Source: JBKHXU01 sp046565865
GTDB taxonomy: Bacteria > Pseudomonadota > Gammaproteobacteria > Acidiferrobacterales > Sulfurifustaceae
Direction of reading: 5' to 3'
Assembly: GCA_046565865.1 (NCBI GenBank)
Contig: JBKHXU010000106.1
Coordinates: forward strand, 1 to 33,935
DNA length: 33,935 bases
Both the position numbers and the translations under genes were made by a program. This document shows positions 25,902 through 33,682 of this stretch, one piece after another (within the stretch, counting starts at the first letter, position 1; each line of letters begins with the position of its first letter). A model generated the notes under the pieces. The model saw only the letters and a program-made list of their open reading frames with translations, did no database searches and was not told the DNA's origin.

Positions 25902-25931
25902 TTGAACCCCGACTTCGGCTGGGGCTATAGT
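25902..25931 (+). promoter_or_regulatory. Predicted sigma-70 promoter of the ECF sigma gene
   Basis: TTGAAC (25902-25907), 18-bp spacer, TATAGT (25926-25931). The -10 ends 14 nt before the GTG start, giving a leader of only about 8 nt, and no Shine-Dalgarno sequence is seen. No CATCC/CGTATA motif occurs here, so the sigma gene does not look self-activated. Confidence 0.55.
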
Positions 25932-25945
25932 CGCGGCGAAACACC

Positions 25946-26506
25946 GTGACGAATCCCACCTCCATCGATTCCGATCCGCGCGCGCAACTCCTGGCGCGCT
26001 GCGCACTCGGCGATCGCGCCGCGTTCGACGAGCTGTATCGCTTAAGCGCCCCGAAACTATTCGGCCTCGCGCTGCGTATAGTAAAGACCCGGCCGTTGGC
26101 CGAAGAGGTACTGCAAGAGGCGTTCGTGCGCGTGTGGCATCGCGCCGGTGATTATCGGCCGGAGCGCGGCGCGCCCGGTGCATGGATGGGGACCATCCTG
26201 CGCCACTACGCGCTCGACGTGCTGCGCCGTCGCCGGCCCGAGCTGCCCGCGGATGACACGCTGCTCGCCGCCATCGCGGACGATGCCGCGACACCCGACC
26301 TCGCCTGGTCGCAAACGCGCGAGGCGCAGTTGCTGCGCGAGTGCCTGCAGACGCTGGACTCCGATCAGCAGCAAAGCCTGCTGCTCGCTTACTATGAAGG
26401 GATGACCCACGCCGAGCTGGCGGCGCGTTTGCGCCAGCCGCTCGGCACCGTGAAGAGCTGGATACGACGTGGCCTCGAACGGTTGCGGAGGTGTCTCGAA
26501 CGATGA
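25946..26506 (+). CDS. ECF RNA polymerase sigma factor (SigK-like)
   Basis: 186 aa with only sigma regions 2 and 4. Region 2 (about 25-95) contains FDELYRLSAPKLFGLALRIV, the core-binding AEEVLQEAFVRVW and the DNA-binding GAWMGTILRHYALDVLRRRR. Region 4 (about 128-182) ends with GMTHAELAARLRQPLGTVKSWIRRGLERL, a helix-turn-helix that reads the -35 box. The start is GTG. The stop overlaps the anti-sigma start as ATGA. By context it activates the paired promoters at 23923-24053, so its regulon includes the DUF4331 protein and lipoprotein. It resembles the SigK/RskA type. Confidence 0.9.
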   Translation: MTNPTSIDSDPRAQLLARCALGDRAAFDELYRLSAPKLFGLALRIVKTRPLAEEVLQEAFVRVWHRAGDYRPERGAPGAWMGTILRHYALDVLRRRRPELPADDTLLAAIADDAATPDLAWSQTREAQLLRECLQTLDSDQQQSLLLAYYEGMTHAELAARLRQPLGTVKSWIRRGLERLRRCLER

Positions 26507-27204
26507 ACTACGGGCGTCCCGAATTGCGCGCGCGGCTGGCGGCGGAGTATGTGCTCGGCACGCTGCACGGTCGTGCGCGCCGTCGCTTCGAGCGCCTGCT
26601 CGCGCGCGATGCGCTCCTGCGCGCCGAGGTCGAGCGGCGCGAGCAGGCACTGGCGCCGCTGGCGGAAGCGGTGTCGCCGGTAACACCGCCGCGTCGAGTG
26701 TGGACCGCGATCCAACACCAGCTCGGCGGTGCGCGCGCCCCGTGGTGGCGGCGCGCCAATTTCTGGGGCAGTTTTGGTCTCGGCGGTGCGCTCGCCGCGG
26801 GCGTGCTGATCGCGGTCGCGCTGTATCTCGGCCTCACGCCGCCGGCGCCGGAACGCTATCTCGCCGTCATCAACGACGCCGCCGGCCAACCAGCATGGGT
26901 CTTGCGCACCGCCGCGGTCGACGCGCCGGTCGAGGTCAAGGCGATTGCGCCCAAACCGCTGGCGCGCGAACAGGCCTACGAACTGTGGTACGTCCCAGGT
27001 GGTGATCGCGCGCCGCGCTCGCTCGGCCTGATCCCAACGTCCGGCGTCGCCAAGCTCAAGCTCCCGCGCGACGTGCAACCACAGATGGCGAACGACGCCG
27101 TCGTCGCCGTTAGCCTTGAGCCCGCCGGCGGCTCGCCGACCGGCCTACCCACCGGGCCGGTGTTATATACGGGGCGCTGGGTGCCGCTGGGCGGGACCGG
27201 TTAG
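26503..27204 (+). CDS. RskA-like anti-sigma factor
   Basis: 233 aa single-span membrane protein. The cytoplasmic N-terminus (about 1-85) has the anti-sigma helix AAEYVLGTLHGRARRRFERLL. One membrane span lies at about 88-111. The periplasmic C-terminal RskA domain carries AYELWYVPGGD and SLEPAGGSPTGLPTGPVLYTG, a hallmark of the family. It holds the ECF factor inactive until a periplasmic signal triggers its breakdown. ATG 26503 overlaps the sigma stop, so the two proteins are made in a fixed ratio. I see no zinc-binding HxxxCxxC motif, so redox sensing by a ZAS-type site is unlikely. Confidence 0.9.
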   Translation: MNYGRPELRARLAAEYVLGTLHGRARRRFERLLARDALLRAEVERREQALAPLAEAVSPVTPPRRVWTAIQHQLGGARAPWWRRANFWGSFGLGGALAAGVLIAVALYLGLTPPAPERYLAVINDAAGQPAWVLRTAAVDAPVEVKAIAPKPLAREQAYELWYVPGGDRAPRSLGLIPTSGVAKLKLPRDVQPQMANDAVVAVSLEPAGGSPTGLPTGPVLYTGRWVPLGGTG

Positions 27205-27294
27205 GGTCCCAAGCAGGCAAGGAAAGCTCTAAACGAATTCTCCGTGTCACTTCGAGCTAAGCGAAAATTCTCCCTCGTTACGACTCGGAGCGTT

Positions 27295-28701
27295 TTAAAA
27301 CGGCAGCGTGAGGCCAGGGCGTGCGCGCCGCACCAATTGCCGGAACTGGTCCTGAATGCGTTCGAGCGCGGCGGCGTTGTCGCCCTCGAAGCGGAACACC
27401 AGCACCGGGGTGGTATTGGAGGCGCGCACCAGGCCGAAGCCGTCGGCGAAATCGGCGCGCACACCGTCGATCGTGCTGATCCGTGCGCCGGGGAAGTTCG
27501 CCTGCTGTACCAACTCCTTGATGAGCGCGTGATGCTCGCCTTCGGCGAGTTTGAGATTGATCTCGGGTGTGTTGACTGCATTCGGCAGGCTTGCGAACAC
27601 CTCGTGCGTCGGCCGTGCATCGCGCGACAGTAATTCGAGCAGGCGCGCGCCGGCGTAGAGGCCGTCGTCAAAGCCGTACCAGCGTTCCTTGATGAAGATG
27701 TGTCCGCTCATCTCGCCGGCGAGCAGCGCGCCGGTTTCCTTGAGCTTGGCCTTGATCAACGAATGGCCTGTGCGCCACATGAGCGGCGTGCCGCCGGCAT
27801 TGCGAATGGCGGCGTCGAGCAGGCGCGAGGACTTGACGTCATAGATAATGGTGCCGCCCGGATTGCGCGCGAGCACATCGCGCGCGAACAGGACCATTTG
27901 CCGATCGGGCCAGATGATGTCGCCGTTCGGCGCGATCACGCCCAGCCGATCGCCGTCACCGTCGAATGCGAGGCCGACGTCATAGCCGCCGCGCTTCACG
28001 GTTTGGATCAGGTCGACCAGATTTTCCGGATGGCTCGGATCGGGGTGGTGGTTGGGGAAGTTGCCGTCGACGTCGCAATAAAGCTCGGTGACGTCGCAGC
28101 CGAGGCGACGAAACAGCGTCGGCGCCAACGCGCCGGCGACACCGTTGCCGCAATCGATAGCGATGCGCAGTTTGCGCGCGAGCTTGACGTCGCTGGTGAC
28201 GCGGTCGAGATACGCGTCGCTGACGTTGACCGTGCGCGCGCTGCCGTTGCCTTGCGTCAGCTCGCCGCTCACGATGCGCGCGCGCAGACGCTGGATCGCT
28301 TCGCCCGAGAGCGTTTCACCGGCGAGCATGATCTTGAAACCGTTGTAGTCCGGCGGATTGTGGCTGCCGGTGACGCTGATGCCGGAACCGGTGCCGAGAT
28401 GAAACGTGGCGAAGTACAGTACCGGCGTCGGTACCTGGCCGATGTCGATGACATCGCACCCGGCGCGGTTCAACCCGCGCGTCAATGCTTGTACCAGCTC
28501 GGGACCCGAGAGACGGCCGTCGCGGCCGACACACAAGGTCGTCACGCCGCGCGCACGCGCCTCAGAGCCGATGGCATGGCCGATGGATTCGGTGATGCTG
28601 CTGGTGAGGGAGCGGCCGACGATGCCGCGGATGTCATAGGCCTTGAAGATTTCCGGCGGGACGTTGCCTTCGGCCGCGGTCACTGCGCCAAGCTGAGCCA
28701 T
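27295..28701 (-). CDS. algC: Phosphomannomutase/phosphoglucomutase
   Basis: 468 aa enzyme of the alpha-D-phosphohexomutase family, which interconverts hexose 1- and 6-phosphates for polysaccharide and LPS precursors. Signatures are FKAYDIRGIVG near the N-terminus, the phosphoserine loop VTGSHNPPDYNG (Ser113), the metal site FDGDGDRLG (247-252), the sugar-binding GEMSGH (329-334), and the C-terminal phosphate loop RASNTTPVLVFRFEGD. The length matches Pseudomonas AlgC (about 463 aa). It heads leftward and is last in a minus-strand run with the GGDEF gene, dut and coaBC, the common gammaproteobacterial order. The 90-bp gap at 27205-27294 shows no gene. Confidence 0.92.
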   Translation of the reverse strand: MAQLGAVTAAEGNVPPEIFKAYDIRGIVGRSLTSSITESIGHAIGSEARARGVTTLCVGRDGRLSGPELVQALTRGLNRAGCDVIDIGQVPTPVLYFATFHLGTGSGISVTGSHNPPDYNGFKIMLAGETLSGEAIQRLRARIVSGELTQGNGSARTVNVSDAYLDRVTSDVKLARKLRIAIDCGNGVAGALAPTLFRRLGCDVTELYCDVDGNFPNHHPDPSHPENLVDLIQTVKRGGYDVGLAFDGDGDRLGVIAPNGDIIWPDRQMVLFARDVLARNPGGTIIYDVKSSRLLDAAIRNAGGTPLMWRTGHSLIKAKLKETGALLAGEMSGHIFIKERWYGFDDGLYAGARLLELLSRDARPTHEVFASLPNAVNTPEINLKLAEGEHHALIKELVQQANFPGARISTIDGVRADFADGFGLVRASNTTPVLVFRFEGDNAAALERIQDQFRQLVRRARPGLTLPF

Positions 28702-28765
28702 GAAAATGTGTCGTTGTTGGAATGCGCGCCAGTGTAAAACAGAAGGCGCGGGTCGCCAACAATCG

Positions 28766-29692
28766 CTACATCAACAACCGCAGTCGGGGTTTCTCAGTGC
28801 TGTTGTCGGGGGGCCAGACCTCGGTGACGTTACGGCCCGCCTCTTTGGCGCGCATCAACGCCTTGTCCGCGCGCCATAGCACATCGTCGAACTTCGCGTC
28901 AGCGTCCGCCATGACGCTCAAGCCCCCCGTCCATTTGAGGGGATGCTCGATATTCTTTGGGAGTTGCACGGAGCGCGGCAGTTGTTTGCGCAGACGCTCG
29001 ACATAGGCGATCGCCTTGGTGAGCGGTGTGTAGGGATAAATGATGCAAAACTCATCGCCGCCGAGCCGCGCCAGAAAATCGGTTTGGCGCACCGCGCCCC
29101 TCAAAGCCTTGGCAAAGGCCACGATCAACGCATCGCCGATGTCGTGACCATAGCGGTCGTTCACCGCCTTGAAGTGATCCACGTCGATGATCAGTACCGA
29201 CGAGGGCCCGTGTGTCTTGCACGCCTCGTGCAGCTCCTTCATGCGCTTCTCGAAGTGGCGCCGATTGCTGAGCTGCGACAAGTGATCGATCAGCCCGAGG
29301 CCTTTGAGCTTTTCCTTTTCTTCGACCAGCTTGCGGCCCGAGTCGCGCAGATACTGGAACACGCCGGCGAATTCCTCGAGCGCCATTGGGTAGGACTCGC
29401 GCAGGCCGCCGTGGCGCACGTCGTAGAACATGCGCCCGATCGAGCGGATGTCGTTGCGCACCGCACGCGCGACCCGGTATTGCGTGCCGAGCACAATGCG
29501 CACCACCGTGCCGACGGCCACGGCGATGAAGAACAAGTACATCACGCGCTCGAACGTGAAAAACGATTCGGTCGTTGGAAGCGCCTGCCAGATATTGAGC
29601 ACCAATAGCGCACCGGCAGCGACCCCAAGCGCGAGGCAGCCAAATAGCGCCATCGCGGTGCGGCGCGCAATTTTGTTCAGTGAGTCGCCCAT
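28766..29692 (-). CDS. Membrane diguanylate cyclase (GGDEF)
   Basis: 308 aa. Two membrane helices (about 14-36 and 50-69) enclose only a short periplasmic loop, then a HAMP-like linker and a helix (about 75-130) lead to the GGDEF domain. The active site is intact at G211-G-D-E-F215, and an inhibitory I-site R202-x-x-D205 stands five residues before it, so feedback inhibition by c-di-GMP is expected. The product c-di-GMP controls attachment and motility and is also the output of the Rpf pathway in Xanthomonas. No EAL or PilZ domain is attached. It lies between algC and dut, an insertion in the usual housekeeping order. Confidence 0.9.
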   Translation of the reverse strand: MGDSLNKIARRTAMALFGCLALGVAAGALLVLNIWQALPTTESFFTFERVMYLFFIAVAVGTVVRIVLGTQYRVARAVRNDIRSIGRMFYDVRHGGLRESYPMALEEFAGVFQYLRDSGRKLVEEKEKLKGLGLIDHLSQLSNRRHFEKRMKELHEACKTHGPSSVLIIDVDHFKAVNDRYGHDIGDALIVAFAKALRGAVRQTDFLARLGGDEFCIIYPYTPLTKAIAYVERLRKQLPRSVQLPKNIEHPLKWTGGLSVMADADAKFDDVLWRADKALMRAKEAGRNVTEVWPPDNSTEKPRLRLLM

Positions 29693-29779
29693 ACCTAATA
29701 AGGTAGGCGAACACGGCGGTTACGCCATCATGGCGGTGCCGGTGCGGTGCACCGGCCGATGGGCGGGCGCGGCCGGCTT

Positions 29780-30235
29780 TTATTTGCGGCCGGAATGGCC
29801 GAAACCGCCGGCCCCGCGCGCGCTTTCTTTGAACTCGCTGACGACCTCGAATTCGACCGGCACGATCGGCACGAACACCATTTGCGCGATGCGATCGCCC
29901 GGTTCGACCACGAAGTGCTCGTGCCCGCGGTTCCAGAGCGAAACGAACACCTGACCTTGATAGTCGGAGTCGATGAGTCCGACGAGGTTGCCGAGCACGA
30001 TACCGTGCTTGTGTCCGAGCCCCGAGCGCGGCAACAGAACCGCGGCGATGCGCTTGTCCTTTACATGGATCGCGATGCCGGTCGGGACCAGGTGGCTTTC
30101 GCCGGGTTCGATGCGCAGGTGTTCGTCGAGGCACGCGCGCAGGTCCATGCCGGCGGCGCCGTCGGTGGCGTACGCGGGCAGTGGGAATTCAGATCCGATG
30201 CGCTTGTCGAGTATCTTTAGCTCTACCTTTTGCAT
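29780..30235 (-). CDS. dut: dUTP diphosphatase
   Basis: 151 aa trimeric dUTPase, the usual length. Conserved motifs in order: DGAAGMDLRA (1), LPRSGLGHKHGIVLGN (2), GLIDSDYQGQV (3), RIAQMVF (4) and the flexible C-terminal arm RGAGGFGHSG (5), which closes over the active site. It hydrolyses dUTP to dUMP, keeping uracil out of DNA and feeding dTMP synthesis. The start overlaps the end of coaBC by 47 bp, so it is translationally coupled. Confidence 0.95.
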   Translation of the reverse strand: MQKVELKILDKRIGSEFPLPAYATDGAAGMDLRACLDEHLRIEPGESHLVPTGIAIHVKDKRIAAVLLPRSGLGHKHGIVLGNLVGLIDSDYQGQVFVSLWNRGHEHFVVEPGDRIAQMVFVPIVPVEFEVVSEFKESARGAGGFGHSGRK

Positions 30236-31421
30236 GAGAGCGGGTGGCGATGGCGTGGATAAGGGCGCGCGCGAGTTGTGTCTTGGCCGCGCGCGGCAGT
30301 TCTTCGCGCCCGTCGGCGTCGATCAGGAGCAGGGCGTTGTCGTCGACGTCGAAGCCGAGATTGTCGCCGACGAGATTGGCCGCGACTAGATCCAAACGCT
30401 TGGCAACGAGTTTCGCGCGGGCGTTGGCTTCGAGATCGCTGGTCTCGGCGGCGAAGCCGACAACGTACGGTCGCGGCCGCTGCGCGGCGACGGCAGCGAG
30501 AATATCCGGATTGCGCTCGAGTTCCAGCGTCAACGTCGCGGCATCTTTTTTCAGCTTTTGTTCCCGGCGCGCGGCTGGGCGATAGTCGGCGACTGCGGCG
30601 GCGCCGATGAAAATGTGCGCGCCGCCGACGTGGCGTAGTACCGCGTCGTGCATTTCCTGCGCGCTGACGATGCGCAGCATTTGCACGCGCGCCACGTCCG
30701 GCAAATGTGTCGGGCCGCTGATGAGCGTCACGCGCGCGCCGGCCTCGGCCGCCGCTGCGGCAACGGCGTATCCCATCTTGCCCGAGCTGCGATTGGTGAG
30801 GCCGCGCACCGGGTCGATGGCTTCCCATGTCGGACCCGCGGTGACGACGACGTTCAAGTCCTCGAGTGCGCCGGTACAAAAGATTTCACTAAGGTGTTCG
30901 ACCAGCTCCGCGGGTTCCGACATACGGCCGACCCCGACCTCGCCGCACGCCTGCGAACCCACACCCGGTCCATATATCTTGATCTTGCGCTGCGTGAGCG
31001 TCGCGATATTCGTTTGAGTCGCCGCGTTGTCCCACATCTGCCGATTCATCGCCGGCGCGATCGCGACGGGCGCGGCAGTGGCGAGACAAAGCGTGGAAAG
31101 CAAATCGTCCGCGCGGCCTTGCGCGAGCTTGGCGATAAAGTTCGCGCTCGCCGGCGCCACCAGCACCGCATCGGCCCAGCGCGCCAGCTCGATATGTCCC
31201 ATGGCCGCCTCGGCCTCGGTGTCGAGCAGGTGCAGGTGTACCGGATGGCCGCTCACCGCTTGTAGTGTCAGTGGGGTGATGAAGTCGCACGCCGCGCGGG
31301 TCATGACTACGCGCACCTCGGCACCGGCCTCGCGCAAGCGGCGCACGATGTCGGCGCTTTTGTAGGCGGCGATGCCGCCGGTGATGCCGAGCACGATGCG
31401 TTGATTTGCGAGCGTTCCCAT
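30189..31421 (-). CDS. coaBC: Bifunctional phosphopantothenoylcysteine decarboxylase / phosphopantothenate-cysteine ligase
   Basis: 410 aa two-domain enzyme of coenzyme A synthesis. CoaC half (1 to about 185): FMN-binding GITGGIAAYKSADIVRRL, active-site HIELARWADAVLVAPASANFIAKLA, PAMNRQMW, and the flap cysteine in GSQACGEVGVGRM. CoaB half: VVTAGPTWEAIDPVRGLTNRSSGKMG for nucleotide binding, plus the VGFAAET segment. The ATG faces the divergent radC gene across 79 bp. First gene of the leftward coaBC-dut group. Fully intact. Confidence 0.95.
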   Translation of the reverse strand: MGTLANQRIVLGITGGIAAYKSADIVRRLREAGAEVRVVMTRAACDFITPLTLQAVSGHPVHLHLLDTEAEAAMGHIELARWADAVLVAPASANFIAKLAQGRADDLLSTLCLATAAPVAIAPAMNRQMWDNAATQTNIATLTQRKIKIYGPGVGSQACGEVGVGRMSEPAELVEHLSEIFCTGALEDLNVVVTAGPTWEAIDPVRGLTNRSSGKMGYAVAAAAAEAGARVTLISGPTHLPDVARVQMLRIVSAQEMHDAVLRHVGGAHIFIGAAAVADYRPAARREQKLKKDAATLTLELERNPDILAAVAAQRPRPYVVGFAAETSDLEANARAKLVAKRLDLVAANLVGDNLGFDVDDNALLLIDADGREELPRAAKTQLARALIHAIATRSHAKGRAKDTRQAHRI

Positions 31422-31500
31422 GTGTACAGTGTACTTGCCTTGCCCGGTGGTTGGAAAACGCCGATCACCGCAGAAAAGTCAAAACGAACAGGGAGGTGCC

Positions 31501-32175
31501 ATGGCGATTACCGACTGGCCCGTGTCCGAGCGCCCGCGCGAGAAGCTGTTGGAGCGCGGTCCCGAATCGCTTTCCGACGCCGAATTGCTCGCCATCTTCC
31601 TGCGCACGGGCGTCGCCGGCAAATCCGCGGTCGACCTCGCTCGTGACCTGTTAACCCGCTTCGACGGCCTGCGCAATCTGCTGACGGCGAGCCGTGAGGC
31701 GGTATGTGCCGCGTCCGGTCTCGGCACGGCGAAGTATGCGCAACTACAAGCGGCGCTGGAGATCGGCCGGCGCCATCTGGGCGCGAAGCTCGCGCGCGGC
31801 GCGGCGCTGGAGTCGCCGGCCGACACGCGCGCTTATCTGCAAGCGGTACTGCGCGATCGCCCATACGAAGTGTTTTGCTGTCTGTTTTTGGACAACCGTC
31901 ATCGGGTGCTCGCCTTTGAGGAGCTGTTCCGCGGCACGCTGAGCGGCACCGCGGTCTACCCGCGCGAGGTCGTGCGCCAGGCGCTGGCGCTGAACGCCGC
32001 CGCCGTGATCCTGGTGCATAACCATCCCTCTGGCGTCGCCGAGCCGAGCAGGGCGGACCGGGTACTGACCGAGCATCTGCAAAAGGCGCTGGACCTGGTC
32101 GAGATACGGGTGCTGGATCATTTCGTCGTGGGCGACGGCGAAATCGTCGCCTTTAGCGAACGGGGCTGGGTCTGA
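31501..32175 (+). CDS. radC: RadC-family JAB/MPN-domain protein
   Basis: 224 aa. An N-terminal helix-hairpin-helix-like part (about 1-100, RERGPESLSDAELLAIFLRTG style) is followed by the MPN domain with the JAMM metal motif HNHPSGVAEPSRAD. The role of RadC is unsettled; it is a putative metal-dependent hydrolase historically linked to DNA repair. ATG 31501 is chosen for its GGGAGGT ribosome site; the frame is open from 31420, but that part does not match the family. It is divergent from coaBC and upstream of rpmB, the standard order. Confidence 0.92.
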   Translation: MAITDWPVSERPREKLLERGPESLSDAELLAIFLRTGVAGKSAVDLARDLLTRFDGLRNLLTASREAVCAASGLGTAKYAQLQAALEIGRRHLGAKLARGAALESPADTRAYLQAVLRDRPYEVFCCLFLDNRHRVLAFEELFRGTLSGTAVYPREVVRQALALNAAAVILVHNHPSGVAEPSRADRVLTEHLQKALDLVEIRVLDHFVVGDGEIVAFSERGWV

Positions 32176-32218
32176 AATAGGGGTAGCAGCCGGGCTATCC
32201 AGCGGGCGGGGTTTTTGG

Positions 32219-32224
32219 TATAAA
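32219..32224 (+). promoter_or_regulatory. Possible -10 box for rpmB-rpmG
   Basis: TATAAA lies 40 nt before the rpmB ATG and after the radC stop. No good -35 is present 16-18 bp upstream (TATCCA region). A weak prediction from one box only. Confidence 0.3.
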
Positions 32225-32264
32225 ACGCGTCCTTTTTGAGGCGCCCCTCCGTAGGAGCCCGTTT

Positions 32265-32501
32265 ATGTCCAGAGTCTGTCAGGTAACCGGCAAGCGCGTG
32301 ATCGTTGGCAACAACGTCTCGCACGCCAATAACAAAACGCGGCGGCGTTTTCTTCCGAACCTTCACTATCGTCGCCTGTGGGTCGAGAGCGAGAAGCGTT
32401 GGGTCACGTTGCGGCTATCGCAGCAGGGTCTGCGCACCATCGACAAGAAGGGCATCGATGTCGTGTTGGCCGATATGCGCCGTCGCGGCGAGAACGTGTA
32501 A
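32265..32501 (+). CDS. rpmB: 50S ribosomal protein L28 (bL28)
   Basis: 78 aa, the normal length. It begins MSRVCQVTGKRVIVGNNVSHANNKT and continues with RRFLPNLHYRRLWVESEKRWVTLRLS, characteristic of bL28. It binds 23S rRNA in the large subunit. GGAG stands 8 nt before the ATG. rpmG follows 12 bp later; the two are a conserved operon. Confidence 0.97.
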   Translation: MSRVCQVTGKRVIVGNNVSHANNKTRRRFLPNLHYRRLWVESEKRWVTLRLSQQGLRTIDKKGIDVVLADMRRRGENV

Positions 32502-32513
32502 CGGGATAGCGAC

Positions 32514-32681
32514 ATGGCCAAAGCGATACGTGAAAAGATCAAACTGGTGTCGAGTGCCGGCAGCGGCCATTTTTACACCACCACGAAAAACCGCCGCACC
32601 AAGCCCGACAAGCTCGAGCTGAAAAAGTACGACCCGGTGGTGCGCAAACACGTGGTCTACAAGGAATCGAAAATCAAGTAA
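32514..32681 (+). CDS. rpmG: 50S ribosomal protein L33 (bL33)
   Basis: 55 aa: MAKAIREKIKLVSSAGSGHF, then YTTTKNRRTKPDKLELKKYDPV and a Lys-rich end. This is the zinc-free form, with no CxxC pairs, as is usual in gammaproteobacteria. It is cotranscribed with rpmB and followed at once by a strong terminator. Confidence 0.96.
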   Translation: MAKAIREKIKLVSSAGSGHFYTTTKNRRTKPDKLELKKYDPVVRKHVVYKESKIK

Positions 32682-32689
32682 GGGAAAGA

Positions 32690-32722
32690 CACAAACCCGG
32701 CGGCGCCGGGTTTGTCGTTTTT
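32690..32722 (+). terminator. Rho-independent terminator after rpmG
   Basis: ACAAACCCGGC (32691-32701), loop GGC, GCCGGGTTTGT (32705-32715), then CGTTTTT. A perfect 11-bp stem directly after the rpmB-rpmG operon. Confidence 0.93.
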
Positions 32723-32779
32723 GGCGCCGGGAAATAACCCCCAGCTATGCTAGTCTGGTATGTACAAGCTGTCGTTTTT

Positions 32780-32809
32780 CTGACATAAATACGAAGCGAT
32801 ACGTACATT
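32780..32809 (+). promoter_or_regulatory. Possible promoter of the HNH gene
   Basis: CTGACA (32780-32785), 18 bp, TACATT (32804-32809). It lies 17 nt before the GTG start, in an AT-rich patch after the rpmG terminator. Moderate match only. Confidence 0.35.
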
Positions 32810-32826
32810 ACAAATAGGGTTGGTTC

Positions 32827-33438
32827 GTGTACGCGCTAAGCCAACAAGTTTTACGCGCCGACGCTACCGGGATTCCACTGGAATGGATCGACTTCAAGGA
32901 AGCGGTGCGGGCATATTATTTGGGGCAGGTGGTTTTCTCCCTGGGCGCGCCGCTGTACAAAATCCATGGTGGATATAACGCCTTAACCGGCAAGCGCTCC
33001 ATCATCGCCGTCAATTCCATCATCGCCACCCATGGCGACAGCCATGCGGTGCTCAAGTCGCGGGCGCATTACATCCCGCCGCTCAACAACCAAGCGTTAT
33101 TCGCGCGCGATGCGCACATGTGCATGTACTGCGGCAGCCAGTTCTCCGCGCGCGGATTGTCGCGCGATCACATCGTGCCGCTGAGCAAGGGCGGCCTGGA
33201 TGCCTGGAAGAACGTGGTCACGGCGTGTAAACGCTGCAACAACCGTAAGGCCGGGCGCACGCCGGAGCAGGCGGGGCTTGAGTTGCTCGCGGTACCGTTC
33301 GTGCCGACGCACGCGGAATACATCTATCTGCAGGGCCGGCGCGTCCTGGCCGACCAAATGGAATTCTTGCTGGCGCACTTCCCGCATTCGAGCCCGCTGT
33401 CGCAGCGGCTTAAATCGCTTAGGCAGCAAATGCACTAA
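32827..33438 (+). CDS. HNH endonuclease family protein
   Basis: 203 aa. The HNH core runs from about 97 to 145: C99-M-Y-C102, LSRDHIVPLSKGG with D114-H115, W-K-N129, and C134-K-R-C137 followed by NNRKAGR. The two Cys pairs form a structural zinc site and the DH...N residues the metal-dependent nuclease centre. The first 90 residues (YALSQQVLRADATGIPLEWIDFKEAVRAYYLGQVV...) form a conserved accessory part seen in stand-alone chromosomal HNH proteins. No intron, phage or restriction gene is near, so it looks like a resident gene of unknown role. The start is GTG without a clear ribosome site. Confidence 0.87.
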   Translation: MYALSQQVLRADATGIPLEWIDFKEAVRAYYLGQVVFSLGAPLYKIHGGYNALTGKRSIIAVNSIIATHGDSHAVLKSRAHYIPPLNNQALFARDAHMCMYCGSQFSARGLSRDHIVPLSKGGLDAWKNVVTACKRCNNRKAGRTPEQAGLELLAVPFVPTHAEYIYLQGRRVLADQMEFLLAHFPHSSPLSQRLKSLRQQMH

Positions 33439-33617
33439 GATTTTCGCGGGCTCGATCGGGCGCCGCTGTCAATATCCGGCTCACCCAGTGTGGCTCCGAC
33501 AGCGGTATGTGGGATTTGTAGCACGGCATTATCGGCCTCGTTAAACTAAAGACGACGTTTTTGGGTAATGCGGCTGAGTCTGTTCGGCTCAGTGCACCCT
33601 CGCTTGTCAGCGACAGA

Positions 33618-33648
33618 AATGAAATCGTCCAAGCAGGGTGCCCCATGG
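33618..33648 (+). promoter_or_regulatory. Possible heat-shock (sigma-32) promoter of ftsH-like gene
   Basis: AATGAAA (33618-33624), 16 bp, CCCCATGG (33641-33648), compared with the sigma-32 consensus CTTGAAA-N11-16-CCCCATNT. It lies 34 nt before the ATG. ftsH is a sigma-32 target in E. coli, which favours the call, but the -35 is imperfect. The rest of 33439-33682 shows no gene. Confidence 0.35.
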
Positions 33649-33682
33649 AGCAGTTTTCCGCTTTTCGTTAGCAAGATCGGGC

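Noticed and set aside
29052..30134. Minus-strand frame (360 codons) across the GGDEF and dut genes
   Set aside because: Same-strand out-of-frame shadow; arginine-rich and without motifs, whereas both overlapped genes are intact families.
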